Of a stretch of DNA of 41,072 nucleotides, positions 18,279-26,552 are shown piece after piece. This stretch comes from DASTPP01 sp035762175 (GTDB lineage Bacteria > Myxococcota_A > Polyangia > Polyangiales > Polyangiaceae): assembly GCA_035762175.1 (NCBI GenBank), contig DASTPP010000189.1, positions 1-41,072 on the forward strand, written 5' to 3'. The notes under the pieces are model-generated. The model did no database searches, had not been told where the DNA came from, and worked only from the letters and a program-made list of their open reading frames with translations. Position 1 is the first letter of the stretch. Each line of letters opens with the position of its first letter. The position numbers were made by a program, and so were the translations under genes.

Positions 18279-18372
18279 GGAAGGGGGCGGGCGCGCGCCC
18301 GCCCAGTTTGCTAGACCCAGCCTGTAGGCGCAACGGCGAGCCGGCCCCGGGGCCGCGCGCGAGGTGCACGCG

Positions 18373-19110
18373 ATGAAGACGCCCGTCGAGCAGTTCGAAG
18401 AAGAGAAGAAAGAGCGAGTCCGGGCGCAGGGGGCCGACGCGGGCCTGCGCGAGCTCAGCGCGCGGTGGTTCGAGGCGAGCTATGCGCACAAGTACCCGTA
18501 CAACTTTACGTGGCTGGGCCGGCCCATCATTCAATACCCCCACGACGTGCTCGCCATGCAAGAGATCGTCTGGCGGGTGCGCCCCGAGCTCATCGTCGAG
18601 ACCGGCATCGCCCACGGCGGCTCGCTCGTGCTCTCGGCCTCGCTGCTCGAGCTGCTGGGCGGCGAGGGGCGGGTCGTCGGCGTCGACATCGACATTCGGG
18701 CGCACAACCGGGCGGCCATCGAGGCCCACCCGCTCGCCAAGCGCATCTCGATGATCGAGGGCTCGGCGGTCGACCCGGCCGTCGCCGAGCGGGTGCGCGG
18801 CTTCGTGCGCGAAGGCGCGCCGACCATGGTGGTGCTCGACTCGAACCACACCCACGAGCACGTGCTCGACGAGCTGCGCCTCTACGCGCCGCTCGTCACC
18901 CCCGGCTCGTACCTCGTCGTCTTCGACACCGTGGTCGAAGATCTGCCCGAGGGTACCTTTCCCGATCGGCCCTGGGGCAAGGGCAACAACCCCAAGACCG
19001 CCGTGCGCCAGTACCTGAACGAGTGCGACCGCTTCGTGGTCGACGAAGAGCTCGAGTCGAAGCTGCTCATCAGCTGCGCGCCCGGCGGCTACCTGCGCTG
19101 CGTCAAGTGA
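18373..19110 (+). CDS. CmcI/rhamnosyl O-methyltransferase family protein
   Basis: 245 residues from the ATG at 18373, with GAGG 8 nt upstream; a GTG at 18364 would add three residues. It matches the cephalosporin hydroxylase/rhamnosyl O-methyltransferase family (PF04989). Signs are YPYNFTWLGRPIIQYPHDVLAMQEIVWRVRPELIVETGIAHGGSLVLSASLLELLG (SAM site VETGIAHGGS), GVDIDIR, VVLDSNHTHEHVLDELRLYAPLVTPGSYLVVFDT and the GNNPKTAVRQYL loop. Asp and His residues in DSNHTHEHV could bind a metal as in related TylF-like enzymes. A hydroxylase role is unlikely here; sugar O-methylation is the best guess. Its stop overlaps the end of the convergent SDR gene by 8 bp. Confidence 0.87.
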   Translation: MKTPVEQFEEEKKERVRAQGADAGLRELSARWFEASYAHKYPYNFTWLGRPIIQYPHDVLAMQEIVWRVRPELIVETGIAHGGSLVLSASLLELLGGEGRVVGVDIDIRAHNRAAIEAHPLAKRISMIEGSAVDPAVAERVRGFVREGAPTMVVLDSNHTHEHVLDELRLYAPLVTPGSYLVVFDTVVEDLPEGTFPDRPWGKGNNPKTAVRQYLNECDRFVVDEELESKLLISCAPGGYLRCVK

Positions 19111-20038
19111 GCCCGGGCGCCGGCTGACGGCGCCAGTAGGCGAGCGTGTCGCCGAGGCCCTCGCGCAGCGAGCGGGCGGGCCGGAAGCCCACCTCGGCGC
19201 GCAAGCGCGCGAGGTCGGGCACGAGGCGCGGGGGCTCGCCCGGGCGCGGCGGCAGCGCGCCGACCTCGAGCGCGCCCGGCCGGCCGGCGAGATCGGCGAG
19301 CAGGCGGGCGAGATCGGCGACGCGGACGCGCTCGCCCGAGCCGACGTTGACCGCGCCCTCGGCCCCGCTCTCGAGCAGCGCGACGAAGGCCTCGGCCGCG
19401 TCGCGCACGTCGAGAAAGTCGCAGAGCTGCTCGCCCGGGCCGATGCGCGCGACGCCGCCCGACGCGAGCGCGCGGGCGACCGAGGGCACGAGCCGGGCGG
19501 GGCTCTCGTGTTCGCCGAAAACGTAAAAAATTCGCCCCCAGGCCGCCGAGAGCCCGGGCCGCCCGAGCAGCGCCCGCGCCGCCCGCAGCTTCTCGACGCC
19601 GTACGGGGTCTGCGGCGCCCCGCGGGCGTCGTCGCCCTCGCGGAAGGCATCGACGCCGCCGAGCGTCCAGTCGTACTCGGCGCAGCTGCCGGCCCCGACG
19701 GCGCGCCGGCCCCCGGCCGCGGCGAAGCGGGCGACGAGATCGCCGGTCGCGTCGGCCCAGCGGCGGTTGTCGGGCGCGTGCCAGAACTTGCCGTGCTCGG
19801 CGTACCAGGCGAAATGAAGCAGGTGCGTCGCCCCGCCCGCGGCGGCGACGGCGTGCGCGCGGCCCGCCTCGTCGAGCAGATCGGCCTCGACCCAGCGCAC
19901 CCCCTCGGGGGCCCAGAGGGGGCGCCGCCGCGAGACGGCGACGATGCGGTGGCCCCGGGCAGCGAGCGGCGCGAGGGCGTGGCGCCCGACGAAGCCCGAG
20001 GCCCCGGTCAGTAGCGTCGTGGGGGGGGTCACGCTCAT
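19103..20038 (-). CDS. NAD(P)-dependent sugar epimerase/dehydratase or 4-ketoreductase (SDR)
   Basis: 311 residues. Extended SDR with the cofactor motif TGASGFVG (11-18), the family-like THLLHFAWYAEHGKFW (71-86), GAGSCAEYDW with Ser118, and the catalytic pair Tyr146/Lys150 in TPYGVEK. The GRIFYVFGEHESPARLVPSV segment and C-terminal substrate region resemble reductases that finish CDP- or dTDP-6-deoxysugars (abequose/paratose or talose type). It is therefore the likeliest 4-ketoreductase of the locus, though epimerase activity is possible. Last gene of a minus-strand run C-methyltransferase, flippase, GT2, SDR, with 15 nt after the GT2 stop; its end overlaps the convergent CmcI-like gene. Confidence 0.85.
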   Translation of the reverse strand: MSVTPPTTLLTGASGFVGRHALAPLAARGHRIVAVSRRRPLWAPEGVRWVEADLLDEAGRAHAVAAAGGATHLLHFAWYAEHGKFWHAPDNRRWADATGDLVARFAAAGGRRAVGAGSCAEYDWTLGGVDAFREGDDARGAPQTPYGVEKLRAARALLGRPGLSAAWGRIFYVFGEHESPARLVPSVARALASGGVARIGPGEQLCDFLDVRDAAEAFVALLESGAEGAVNVGSGERVRVADLARLLADLAGRPGALEVGALPPRPGEPPRLVPDLARLRAEVGFRPARSLREGLGDTLAYWRRQPAPGLT

Positions 20039-20053
20039 GATCGCCCTCTCGGC

Positions 20054-21265
20054 TCAGGCGGGGTGCGCGGCCCGCGGGGGGGCGGCGGCCGGCGCCCAGG
20101 GCGGGCTCAGGCCCTGCGCCGCGAGGGCCTCGTCGAGGCAGCGCATGGCGGCGCCGATGTCGGCCACGTTCTCGTAGGTGCGGAAGATGGGGGCGGGCTC
20201 GTGCCCCCCGTCGGCCGGGGGCAAGAGCGCGGGCGCGTAGCGCATGAGCGCGCCCTGGGCGAAGGCGGTGGCGAGGTCGGCCGCGCCCCGGGACGGCGAC
20301 CGCCCGCGCGCCCGGCTCGCGCGGACGTAGCGGCGCAGGTTCTCGAGGCGGCGGCCCGGCTCGCCGGCGAGGCAGATCGAGTAGAGGCGGGCGACGTCGA
20401 TCTCGGCGACGAGGTCGGGGCGGCCGGCGTTGGTGAGCGCGCGCAAGAGCCCCTCGGCGTGAAAGATCGCCGCCTGCAGCCCCACGGGCGCGATCTCGAG
20501 CCACTCGAGCCGCCCGAACTCGGCGAGGTGCGTGCGCCCCCGCGTCGGGGTCACGAAGCGGCCCGCGTTGCTCGACCCGCTGCCGCCGGCGAACGTCGCC
20601 GGGAAGTCGGCCCAGAGCACCTCGCGCACCTGCGTCGCGAGGAAGAAGCGCGCGTAGACGTCGGGCGTGACGCCGTCGACGTAGACGCCCGGCCGCCGCT
20701 GCATCTGCTCGAGCTTGTCGCGCCGGACGAGGCCGCGGTAGAGCATGGGCAGCCCCTCGACCGTGCCGCGGTAGCCGAAGGCGCGGCAGGCGACGCGCAC
20801 CATGCGCTCGGGGTCATAATGCCGAACATCGCCCGAGTGCCGGGCGACGGCGAAGCGCCCCGCCCGCGCCGCGTCGGGGAAGTCGGGCCAATAGTAGCTC
20901 GTGGGCGAGTCGGCGACGAAGACCTCGGCGCGCTCGGCCTCGAGCCAGCGCGCGAGCCGGCCGAACGAGCGGTGCACGCCGTCGTCGTCGCCGAGCACGG
21001 TAACGTAGCGGCCGCGGCAGCGGGCGAGGCCGGCGTTCCAGTTCTCGACCATCGAGAGCTTCTTGGCCACGTGCGCGTAGCGCACCCGCCGATCGCCCGC
21101 GAGCTCGCCGAGCGCGCGCCGAAGCTCGCCCTCGCGCCCGCAGTCTTGCACGACGATCTCGGCGTCGTCGTCGAGCAGGCCGGCGAGCTCGGCGACGACG
21201 CGCGAGGCGGTGTGGACCCGGTCGCGGGTCGGCACGAGGACCGAGAGGAGGGGTTCTTTGGTCAT
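20054..21265 (-). CDS. Family 2 glycosyltransferase
   Basis: 403 residues. The GT-A fold N terminus is clear: LLSVLVPTRDRVHTASRVVAEL, an early Asp (IVVQDCG), KKLSMVENWNAGLARCRGRYVTVLGDDDG with the metal/nucleotide-binding DDD at 93-95. The C-terminal half (about 200-400) is helical, with no clear membrane segment, and not recognisable further. It should add one sugar of the repeat unit at the cytoplasmic face; donor and acceptor cannot be inferred. It is the only glycosyltransferase in the window, so others must lie elsewhere. It follows the flippase gene after a 120-bp gap filled by tandem repeats. Confidence 0.88.
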   Translation of the reverse strand: MTKEPLLSVLVPTRDRVHTASRVVAELAGLLDDDAEIVVQDCGREGELRRALGELAGDRRVRYAHVAKKLSMVENWNAGLARCRGRYVTVLGDDDGVHRSFGRLARWLEAERAEVFVADSPTSYYWPDFPDAARAGRFAVARHSGDVRHYDPERMVRVACRAFGYRGTVEGLPMLYRGLVRRDKLEQMQRRPGVYVDGVTPDVYARFFLATQVREVLWADFPATFAGGSGSSNAGRFVTPTRGRTHLAEFGRLEWLEIAPVGLQAAIFHAEGLLRALTNAGRPDLVAEIDVARLYSICLAGEPGRRLENLRRYVRASRARGRSPSRGAADLATAFAQGALMRYAPALLPPADGGHEPAPIFRTYENVADIGAAMRCLDEALAAQGLSPPWAPAAAPPRAAHPA

Positions 21266-21280
21266 CGGGGCGTTCGGGGC

Positions 21281-21395
21281 GGTGCCGGGGTCATCAGGGG
21301 CGCGGCGCCGGGGTCGCCAGGGGCGCGGCGACGAGATCGTCAGGGGCGCGATGCCGGGATCATTAGGGGCGCGATGCCGGGGTCGTCAGGGACGC
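21281..21395. repeat. Five copies of a degenerate 23-bp tandem repeat across the flippase stop
   Basis: Five units of 23 bp, pattern GGTGCCGGGGTCATCAGGGG plus CGC, run from 21281 to 21395 and include the flippase stop (TCA at 21386-21388 on the plus strand). Three other units repeat the stop at the same place (TCA or TTA) and one has CCA. They fill the gap before the GT2 start. Confidence 0.85.
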
Positions 21396-22945
21396 GGCGC
21401 CGCCGGCCCCCGCAGCCGCGCGAGGGCGCGCCCGAGCGCCGCGGCGAGCACGGGGCCGAGATCGCGCGCGGCGGCGAGGGCGGCGAGGGCGGCGGGCGCG
21501 GCGACGAAGGCGAGCGCGGCGAGCGTGGCGACGGCGCCGCGGGGCGCGGGCAGGAGGCGCCGCGCGAGGGCGGCGGCGAGCAGGCACGCGAGCGCGGGGC
21601 GGGCGACGTTGCGCCAGAGCCCGGCCCAGAAGCGCTCGTCGAGCCAGCCCCGCCGCCGCACCAGGGCCTGCCAGGCGACCGGCATGATCGAGACGACGGC
21701 GAGCCAGCCGAGCGCCGCGCCGGCGATACCATACCGCGGGATGAGCGCGAGCTCGAGCGGCACGAAGGCGAGCGCGCCCGCGCCGTTGATCAGCACCGAG
21801 GCGCGCGCCGCGCCGGTGGCGAGCGAGAGCGCGTAGGGCACGTAGACCAGGCTCTGCAGGGCGGTGGCCGAGGCGCGCAGGGCGAAAGTCGGGCCGATGG
21901 CGTTCGCGGTCGCCTCGCTGTGCGACCAGAGCACGAGCACCTCGTGGCGCAGGCTGACGAGCGCGACGGCGCCCGGCAAAACGAGCGCGACCATGGCCTG
22001 CGAGGCCTTGCGGTAGAGCGCCGTCAGGCCGGCGCGGTCGCCCGCCTCGTGGAGCTGCGTGAAGCGCGGCACGACGGCGCTAAAGAGCGGGTTGACGAGG
22101 AAGTTCAGCGCGTTGCCCGCCGTCAGCGCGAGCGCATAGTAGCCGAAGTCGGCGAGCGGCAAGAGCTTGCCGACGGCGAACTTGTCGGTCTGCGAGAGCA
22201 CGATCGAGACGAGGTAGCCCGTCCAGACGCCCGACGCGAAGGCGGCGTTGCGGCGCAACAGCTCGGCCCGGAAGGCGGGCCGCCCCGCCGCCCCGCCGCC
22301 GGCCGCGCGCGAGGCCGCCGCGCGCAGCACCGCGAGGGCGAAGAGGGTGGCGAAGGCCTGGCAGACGAAGTAGGTCGGCGCGTCGCGGCGGTAGGCGTAG
22401 AGCACCAGCAGCGTCGTGCCGTGCTTGACCGTGCCGGTGAGCGCCTGCAGCGCGTTCAGCGTCACCTGCCGCTGCAGCCCCGTCATCGTGCCGGCGTAGG
22501 CGGCCTGCGCGAACTGCGCCCCGAGGGCGAGGGCCATCCAGCGGATGGACGCGACCACGTCGGCCTCGGGCAGGCCGCTCGAGCGGTTGAGCGCGTGCCG
22601 GGCGAGCCAGGGGGCGAGGGCCGCGACGGTCGACGCGAGCGCGAGGCCGAGCCCGCCGTAGACGCCCTCGAAGGTGCGCAAGAGGTCGCGCATGTCGCGC
22701 CGCGCCTCGGGGTCGCCCGGGCGCGACGACAGGCGCGCCACCTCGCGCCCGAGCGTCATGCCGAGCCCGAGGTCGAAGAGGCTGAGCAGGGCGACGAGCG
22801 AGGTGTAAAAGCCCACGAGCCCGTACGACTCGACGCCCATCCAGCGGGCGAAGAGCGGCGGGAAGAGCAGCCCCAGCATCGCCAGCCACGCGTTGCCGGC
22901 GAGGTTGGCGACGACGTTGATGCGGACGCGGGAGGGTTGGCTCAT
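21386..22945 (-). CDS. Wzx-type oligosaccharide flippase
   Basis: 519 residues with about 12-14 hydrophobic segments and short charged loops, as in the MVF/MATE-like polysaccharide exporters. Early residues (VRINVVANLAGNAWLAMLGLLFPPLFARWMGVESYGLVGFYTSLVALLSLFDLGLGMTLGREVARLS) are typical of Wzx, including the LFDLGLG motif; LVSIVLSQTDKFAVGKLLPLADFGYYALALTAGN matches the middle part. It would flip the lipid-linked repeat unit across the inner membrane, implying a Wzy-dependent product, but no polymerase is in this window. Second gene of the minus-strand run. Its final codons lie inside a 23-bp tandem repeat. Confidence 0.92.
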   Translation of the reverse strand: MSQPSRVRINVVANLAGNAWLAMLGLLFPPLFARWMGVESYGLVGFYTSLVALLSLFDLGLGMTLGREVARLSSRPGDPEARRDMRDLLRTFEGVYGGLGLALASTVAALAPWLARHALNRSSGLPEADVVASIRWMALALGAQFAQAAYAGTMTGLQRQVTLNALQALTGTVKHGTTLLVLYAYRRDAPTYFVCQAFATLFALAVLRAAASRAAGGGAAGRPAFRAELLRRNAAFASGVWTGYLVSIVLSQTDKFAVGKLLPLADFGYYALALTAGNALNFLVNPLFSAVVPRFTQLHEAGDRAGLTALYRKASQAMVALVLPGAVALVSLRHEVLVLWSHSEATANAIGPTFALRASATALQSLVYVPYALSLATGAARASVLINGAGALAFVPLELALIPRYGIAGAALGWLAVVSIMPVAWQALVRRRGWLDERFWAGLWRNVARPALACLLAAALARRLLPAPRGAVATLAALAFVAAPAALAALAAARDLGPVLAAALGRALARLRGPAAPRP

Positions 22946-22966
22946 CGGGGGGGCCGGCGGGCGGTT

Positions 22967-23047
22967 CCGGCGGGGGCGGGGCCGGCGTCAGGCGGCCGGC
23001 CGGCGGGGGCGGGGCCGGCGTCAGGCGGCCGGCCGACGGGGGCGCGG
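22967..23047. repeat. 33-bp tandem repeat behind the C-methyltransferase gene
   Basis: Two near-identical 33-bp units (22967-22999, 23000-23032) starting CCGGCGGGGGCGGGGCCGGC and a third decayed partial copy lie between the flippase start and the stop of the C-methyltransferase. Each full unit contains GCGTCAGGC, resembling the GCGTCAGAC around the true stop (23085-23087). Confidence 0.75.
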
Positions 23048-23084
23048 CCCGCGCGGGGGCGCGCCGCGGGGCGCGGCCGGGGCG

Positions 23085-24326
23085 TCAGACGATGACCGGC
23101 TCGGGCACCGGCACGATGAACTTGCCCCCCGCGCGGCGGTACTCGGCCTGCTGCTCGAGGATCTCGTCTTGGAAGTTCCACGTGAGCAGCAGGGTGTAGT
23201 CGGGCCGGTCTTCGAGCAGGCGCGAGGGCGCGACGACGGGCACCCGGACGCCGGGCAGGTAGCGTCCCTGCTTGTAGGTGCTGCGGTCGACGGCGTAGTC
23301 GAGCACGTCGCGGCCGATGCCGAAGGTGTTGAGCAGGGTGCTGCCCTTGGCCGAGGCGCCGTAGGCGGCGACGCGGCGGCCCTCGCGCTTGAGGCCGGCG
23401 AGCAGCGTCGTCAGCTTCGCCTTGAGCGCCTCGACGCGCCCGGCGAACGAGCGGTAGTACTCGGCCCGGTCGACCCCGCGGCGCGACTCTTCGGCGAGCA
23501 GGGCCGAGACGGCGGGCGAGGGCGGGGGCGCCGAGGCCGCGGGCGCGGCGAGGTAGCGCAGCGAGCCGCCGTGAATGTCGAGCCGCTCGACGTCGACGAC
23601 GCGCAGGCCGTGCCGGCGGAAGAGCGCGTCGATGGCCGTGAGCGAGAAGTAAAAGAGGTGCTCGTGGTAGATGGTGTCAAACTCGCACTTTTGCACCATC
23701 TCGTCGACGTAGGGCGCCTCGATGGAGGCGAGGCCCCCCGGCTTGAGCAGCGCGGCGACGCCGGCGACGAAGCCGTTCAGGTCGGGCACGTGCGCGAGCA
23801 CGTTGTTGGCGTGGAAGACGTCGGCGCGCCGGCCGGAGGCGGCGAGCTCGCGCGCGAGCGGCAGGCCGAAGAACTCGCAGAGCGTCGGCACGCCCCGCTC
23901 GCGCTCGGCCACCTCGGCGACGTTGCGCGCGGGCTCGACGCCCAGCACCGGCACGCCCGCGCGCCGGTAGTACTGCAAGAGGTAGCCGTCGTTGCTCGCC
24001 GCCTCGACCACCAGGCTCTCGGGCCCGAGCCCCCGCGCCGCCACGAGCCGCCCGGCGAGCGCCTCGGCGTGGCGCAGCATCGTGTCGGAGAACGACGAGA
24101 AGTACAGGTACTCGCGGAACATGTCTTCGGGCGGCACCGAGACCGTGATCTGCACGAGCGAGCAGCCCTCGCAGAAGACGAGCGCGAGCGGGTAGCGCGG
24201 CTCGGGCCGGGTGAGATCGTCTTCGGAGAGCAGCGAGTTGGCGAGCGGCGTCTCGCCCAGATCGAGCACCGGCGCGAGCGCCGCGCCGCCGCACGACCGG
24301 CAGGCCCGCGTCGGCTCGGCGCTCAC
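23085..24326 (-). CDS. NDP-4-keto-sugar C-methyltransferase (TylC3/NovU family)
   Basis: 413 residues in the three-part family layout. There is an N-terminal zinc ribbon (Cys9, Cys12, Cys52, Cys55), a central SAM-binding domain with VVEAASNDGYLLQYY and the active-site run EAPYVDEMVQKCEFDTIYHEHLFYFS (Tyr219, His220, Glu221, His222), and a C-terminal Rossmann-like part (RRVAAYGASAKGSTLLNTFGI). All diagnostic residues are present. Family members add methyl to C3 or C5 of 4-keto-6-deoxysugars, normally dTDP-linked. Here rfbF/rfbG offer only a CDP-linked substrate within view, so a CDP-C-methyl-6-deoxyhexose is predicted; C3 versus C5 is open. First gene of the minus-strand run. Confidence 0.93.
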   Translation of the reverse strand: MSAEPTRACRSCGGAALAPVLDLGETPLANSLLSEDDLTRPEPRYPLALVFCEGCSLVQITVSVPPEDMFREYLYFSSFSDTMLRHAEALAGRLVAARGLGPESLVVEAASNDGYLLQYYRRAGVPVLGVEPARNVAEVAERERGVPTLCEFFGLPLARELAASGRRADVFHANNVLAHVPDLNGFVAGVAALLKPGGLASIEAPYVDEMVQKCEFDTIYHEHLFYFSLTAIDALFRRHGLRVVDVERLDIHGGSLRYLAAPAASAPPPSPAVSALLAEESRRGVDRAEYYRSFAGRVEALKAKLTTLLAGLKREGRRVAAYGASAKGSTLLNTFGIGRDVLDYAVDRSTYKQGRYLPGVRVPVVAPSRLLEDRPDYTLLLTWNFQDEILEQQAEYRRAGGKFIVPVPEPVIV

Positions 24327-24734
24327 CGCCCGTGGGCCCCCGCCCCGCCGCCCCGCCGCCCCGCCGCCCGCCCGCGGGCCGCCCGCTTGTTCGCACTCGT
24401 CATCGCCTCAAGGCCTTTCGCGGCGACCTCGCGGGCCGAGCGGCGCGCTGCGCCGGCGCCCGGCGCGCGTTCGCCTCGGGCTTTGTTGCATGACCCCCCG
24501 CCCCATTCAACGCGGCGGCGCGCACAGCAAGCGCCGTGCCAGCCTGGGGCCGCGGAATTGGGCACGCCGCACGCCCGGCCAGGCCTCTCGGAAAAGCCCC
24601 CCCACGGAGCAAGCCGGCGGGCGAAGCGAGACGACGGACGTAGGGGGCGAGCCGGCCGGCGGGGCGACGGACGTAGCGGGAGAGCCGGCCGGCGGCCAAG
24701 GCGACCGGCGGGCGGGGCGCCGCCCGGGCGGCCG
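24327..24734. other. Intergenic region between gshA and the C-methyltransferase
   Basis: 408 bp with no convincing gene; an 80-codon minus-strand frame here is low-complexity and overlaps the methyltransferase start. The area near 24385-24420 and 24480-24510 is less GC-rich and could hold the promoter of the minus-strand sugar operon. Tandem repeats occur at 24633-24698. Confidence 0.45.
24633..24698. repeat. Two 33-bp tandem repeats downstream of gshA
   Basis: Units starting GACGGACGTAG at 24633 and 24666 differ at a few positions and share GAGCCGGCCGGCGG. They lie on the 3' side of gshA, about 37 bp past its stop. Confidence 0.75.
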
Positions 24735-26162
24735 TCAGCGCACGGCGGCGGGCCAGCGGCTCGAGTGGGCGGCGGCGGGGCGCCCGCCGGCGACGTGCAC
24801 CGCCTCGAGCGTCTGCACCGTGAGCGGCCCCGCGTCGGCCTTCAGGCGCGCGAGCAGATCGTCGGCCGGGCAGGCGCCGCGCTCGACGAGGCGCTTGAGG
24901 CGGGCGAGGTGGATGCGCTCGTCGTGCCCGTCGCGCGACAGCCGCGCCCGCCGCTCGAGCCCGCCCTCGGCGATCGAGACGACGCGCTCGGCGAGCGAGA
25001 CGAGGCGCCCGCCGCGGAAGGGCGACTCGAGGGCGAGCTGCGGCACCTGCTGCCGCAGCGCGACGAGCTCGTCGTGCGTCATGTCGCCGACGAGCGCCTC
25101 GGCCTCGGCGAGCGCGCGCTCGTCGTAGAAGATGCCCGCCCAGAGCGCGGGCAGCGCGCACGCGAGCTCGGCCGGCAGCGAGTCGGCCCCGCGCACCTCG
25201 ATCGTGCGCTTGAGCCGGACCTCGGGGAAGAGCGTGTTCAGGTGCGTCTCCCAGTCGACCATGGTGGGCCGGTGGCCCTCGAACCCGTCGCGCAGGAAGC
25301 TGCGGAAGGTCTGGCCGGTGTTCTCGACCGCCTTGCCCCCGCGCTTGAAGAGGAACATGGGCACGTCGAGCGCCCAGCGGATGTAATCGTCGTAGGTCGA
25401 GTTCTCGCCGAACACCCCCGGCACCAGGCCCTGCCGGTCGGGGTCGACGTCGAGCCAGACGCGCGCGCGGTAGCTGCGCCCGCCGAAGGGCCGCCCCTCG
25501 ACGAAGGGCGAGTTGGCGAACATGGCCGTGACGACGGGCGAGAGCTTGAGCGAGACGCGCAGCTTTCGCATCGCGTCGCGCTCGCTCGAGTAGTCGTAGT
25601 TCGCCTGCACCGTGGCCGTGCGGCGCATCATGTCGAGGGCGAAGCGGCCGCGCTTCGGCAGGTACTCGCGCATGATGCCGTAGCGCATTTTCGGCACCCA
25701 ATCGAGGTCGGCCTGGCGGGCGAAGGGGTGGAAGCCGAGGCCGAGCCAGACGACGCCCATCTCTTCGGAGATGCTGCGCAGCTCGTCGAAGTGCCCGCGC
25801 GACTCGGCGCACACCGCGTGCACGTCGGGCAGGGGCGCGCCCGACAGCTCGAGCTGGCCGCCCGGCTCGAGCGTGACCGAGGCGTGGCCGCGCCGCAGCG
25901 CGATGAGCGGGCCGGCCTCGGTCTCGGCCTCGGGCTCCCAGCCGTGCCGCTCCATCAAGGTGTGGAGCACGGTCGGCACGCTCTTGCCCTCGGGCGCGTG
26001 GTAGAGCAGCGGCGCGCCCGTCGCCCGGTCGACGCCGAACTTCTCGGCCTCGGCGCCGATGGCCCAGGCCGAGTCGGGCTTCTCGGCCCCCACGAAGGGC
26101 GCGCGCAGATCATCTTCAGAGCGCAGGGGCTCGAGGGAGGCGTCGACCGAGGCATTCATCAC
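24735..26162 (-). CDS. gshA: Glutamate-cysteine ligase
   Basis: 475 residues (a second ATG follows directly). It catalyses ATP-dependent joining of glutamate and cysteine, the first step of glutathione synthesis, in the cytoplasm. It belongs to the GCS2 type shared by plants and many proteobacteria. Visible signs are WAIGAEAEKFGVD, SVTLEPGGQLELSGAP, WLGLGFHPFARQADLDWVPKMRYGIMREYLPKRGRFALDMMRRTATVQANYDYSSE, and TFRSFLRDGFEGHRPTMVDWETHLNTLFPEVRLKRTIEVRGADS. These match the family along its full length. No glutathione synthetase gene is nearby. The gene stands alone, flanked by repeat-rich gaps on both sides. Confidence 0.93.
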   Translation of the reverse strand: MMNASVDASLEPLRSEDDLRAPFVGAEKPDSAWAIGAEAEKFGVDRATGAPLLYHAPEGKSVPTVLHTLMERHGWEPEAETEAGPLIALRRGHASVTLEPGGQLELSGAPLPDVHAVCAESRGHFDELRSISEEMGVVWLGLGFHPFARQADLDWVPKMRYGIMREYLPKRGRFALDMMRRTATVQANYDYSSERDAMRKLRVSLKLSPVVTAMFANSPFVEGRPFGGRSYRARVWLDVDPDRQGLVPGVFGENSTYDDYIRWALDVPMFLFKRGGKAVENTGQTFRSFLRDGFEGHRPTMVDWETHLNTLFPEVRLKRTIEVRGADSLPAELACALPALWAGIFYDERALAEAEALVGDMTHDELVALRQQVPQLALESPFRGGRLVSLAERVVSIAEGGLERRARLSRDGHDERIHLARLKRLVERGACPADDLLARLKADAGPLTVQTLEAVHVAGGRPAAAHSSRWPAAVR

Positions 26163-26552
26163 AACGCTGGCTTGACACGGCGCCGGCCCCTCGAAAAGGT
26201 GAAATCGGCCCCCCCGGCCGCCCCCCGAGGCCGAAAGCGCCGGCCCGGCGGAGGCCCCATGTGCCAGAAGTCACGGTCCGCGCTGCCGGCCCTCCGTCAC
26301 CTCGTCGGAATGCCGACAGCGCGCCCGCCGCGGAGGGCCGCGCGAGCGGGCGCCGCCGCCCACGGGGCCGTGCGCGCGGGCGCCGCCCACGGGGCCGCGC
26401 GAAGGGGCGCCGCTCCCGGCAGGGCCGAGCGCTCGGCAGCGCCCGCGGGGCCGAGCGTTTTCGGCGGTGCCCGCGGGACCGAGCGTTCTCGGCGACCCCC
26501 GCGGGGCCGAGCGTTCTCGGCGGCCCCCGCGGGGGCCCGACCGGGCGCGGCG
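26163..26552. other. Repeat-rich intergenic region between the MBL gene and gshA
   Basis: 390 bp without a supported gene. From about 26330 to 26530 it is built of diverging GC-rich repeats, the clearest at 26447-26530. The part next to gshA (26163-26200) is less GC-rich and may hold its promoter. Confidence 0.5.
26447..26530. repeat. Three 28-bp tandem repeats downstream of the MBL-fold gene
   Basis: Units at 26447-26474, 26475-26502 and 26503-26530 follow GGGGCCGAGCGTTCTCGGCG plus eight more bases; older, more diverged copies extend back to about 26330. Each unit contains a short stem (CCGAGcgttCTCGG). Confidence 0.8.

Noticed and set aside
18373..19110. Cephalosporin hydroxylase for antibiotic synthesis
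   Set aside because: The family name comes from CmcI, but the neighbours are all sugar genes and no beta-lactam genes are present; O-methylation of a sugar fits better.
24323..24565. 80-codon minus-strand frame between gshA and the C-methyltransferase
   Set aside because: Low-complexity Arg/Ala/Gly composition, no Shine-Dalgarno, and it overlaps the methyltransferase start.
26447..26530. Possible CRISPR array
   Set aside because: The units are directly adjacent with no unique spacers and no cas genes are present; it is a plain tandem repeat.
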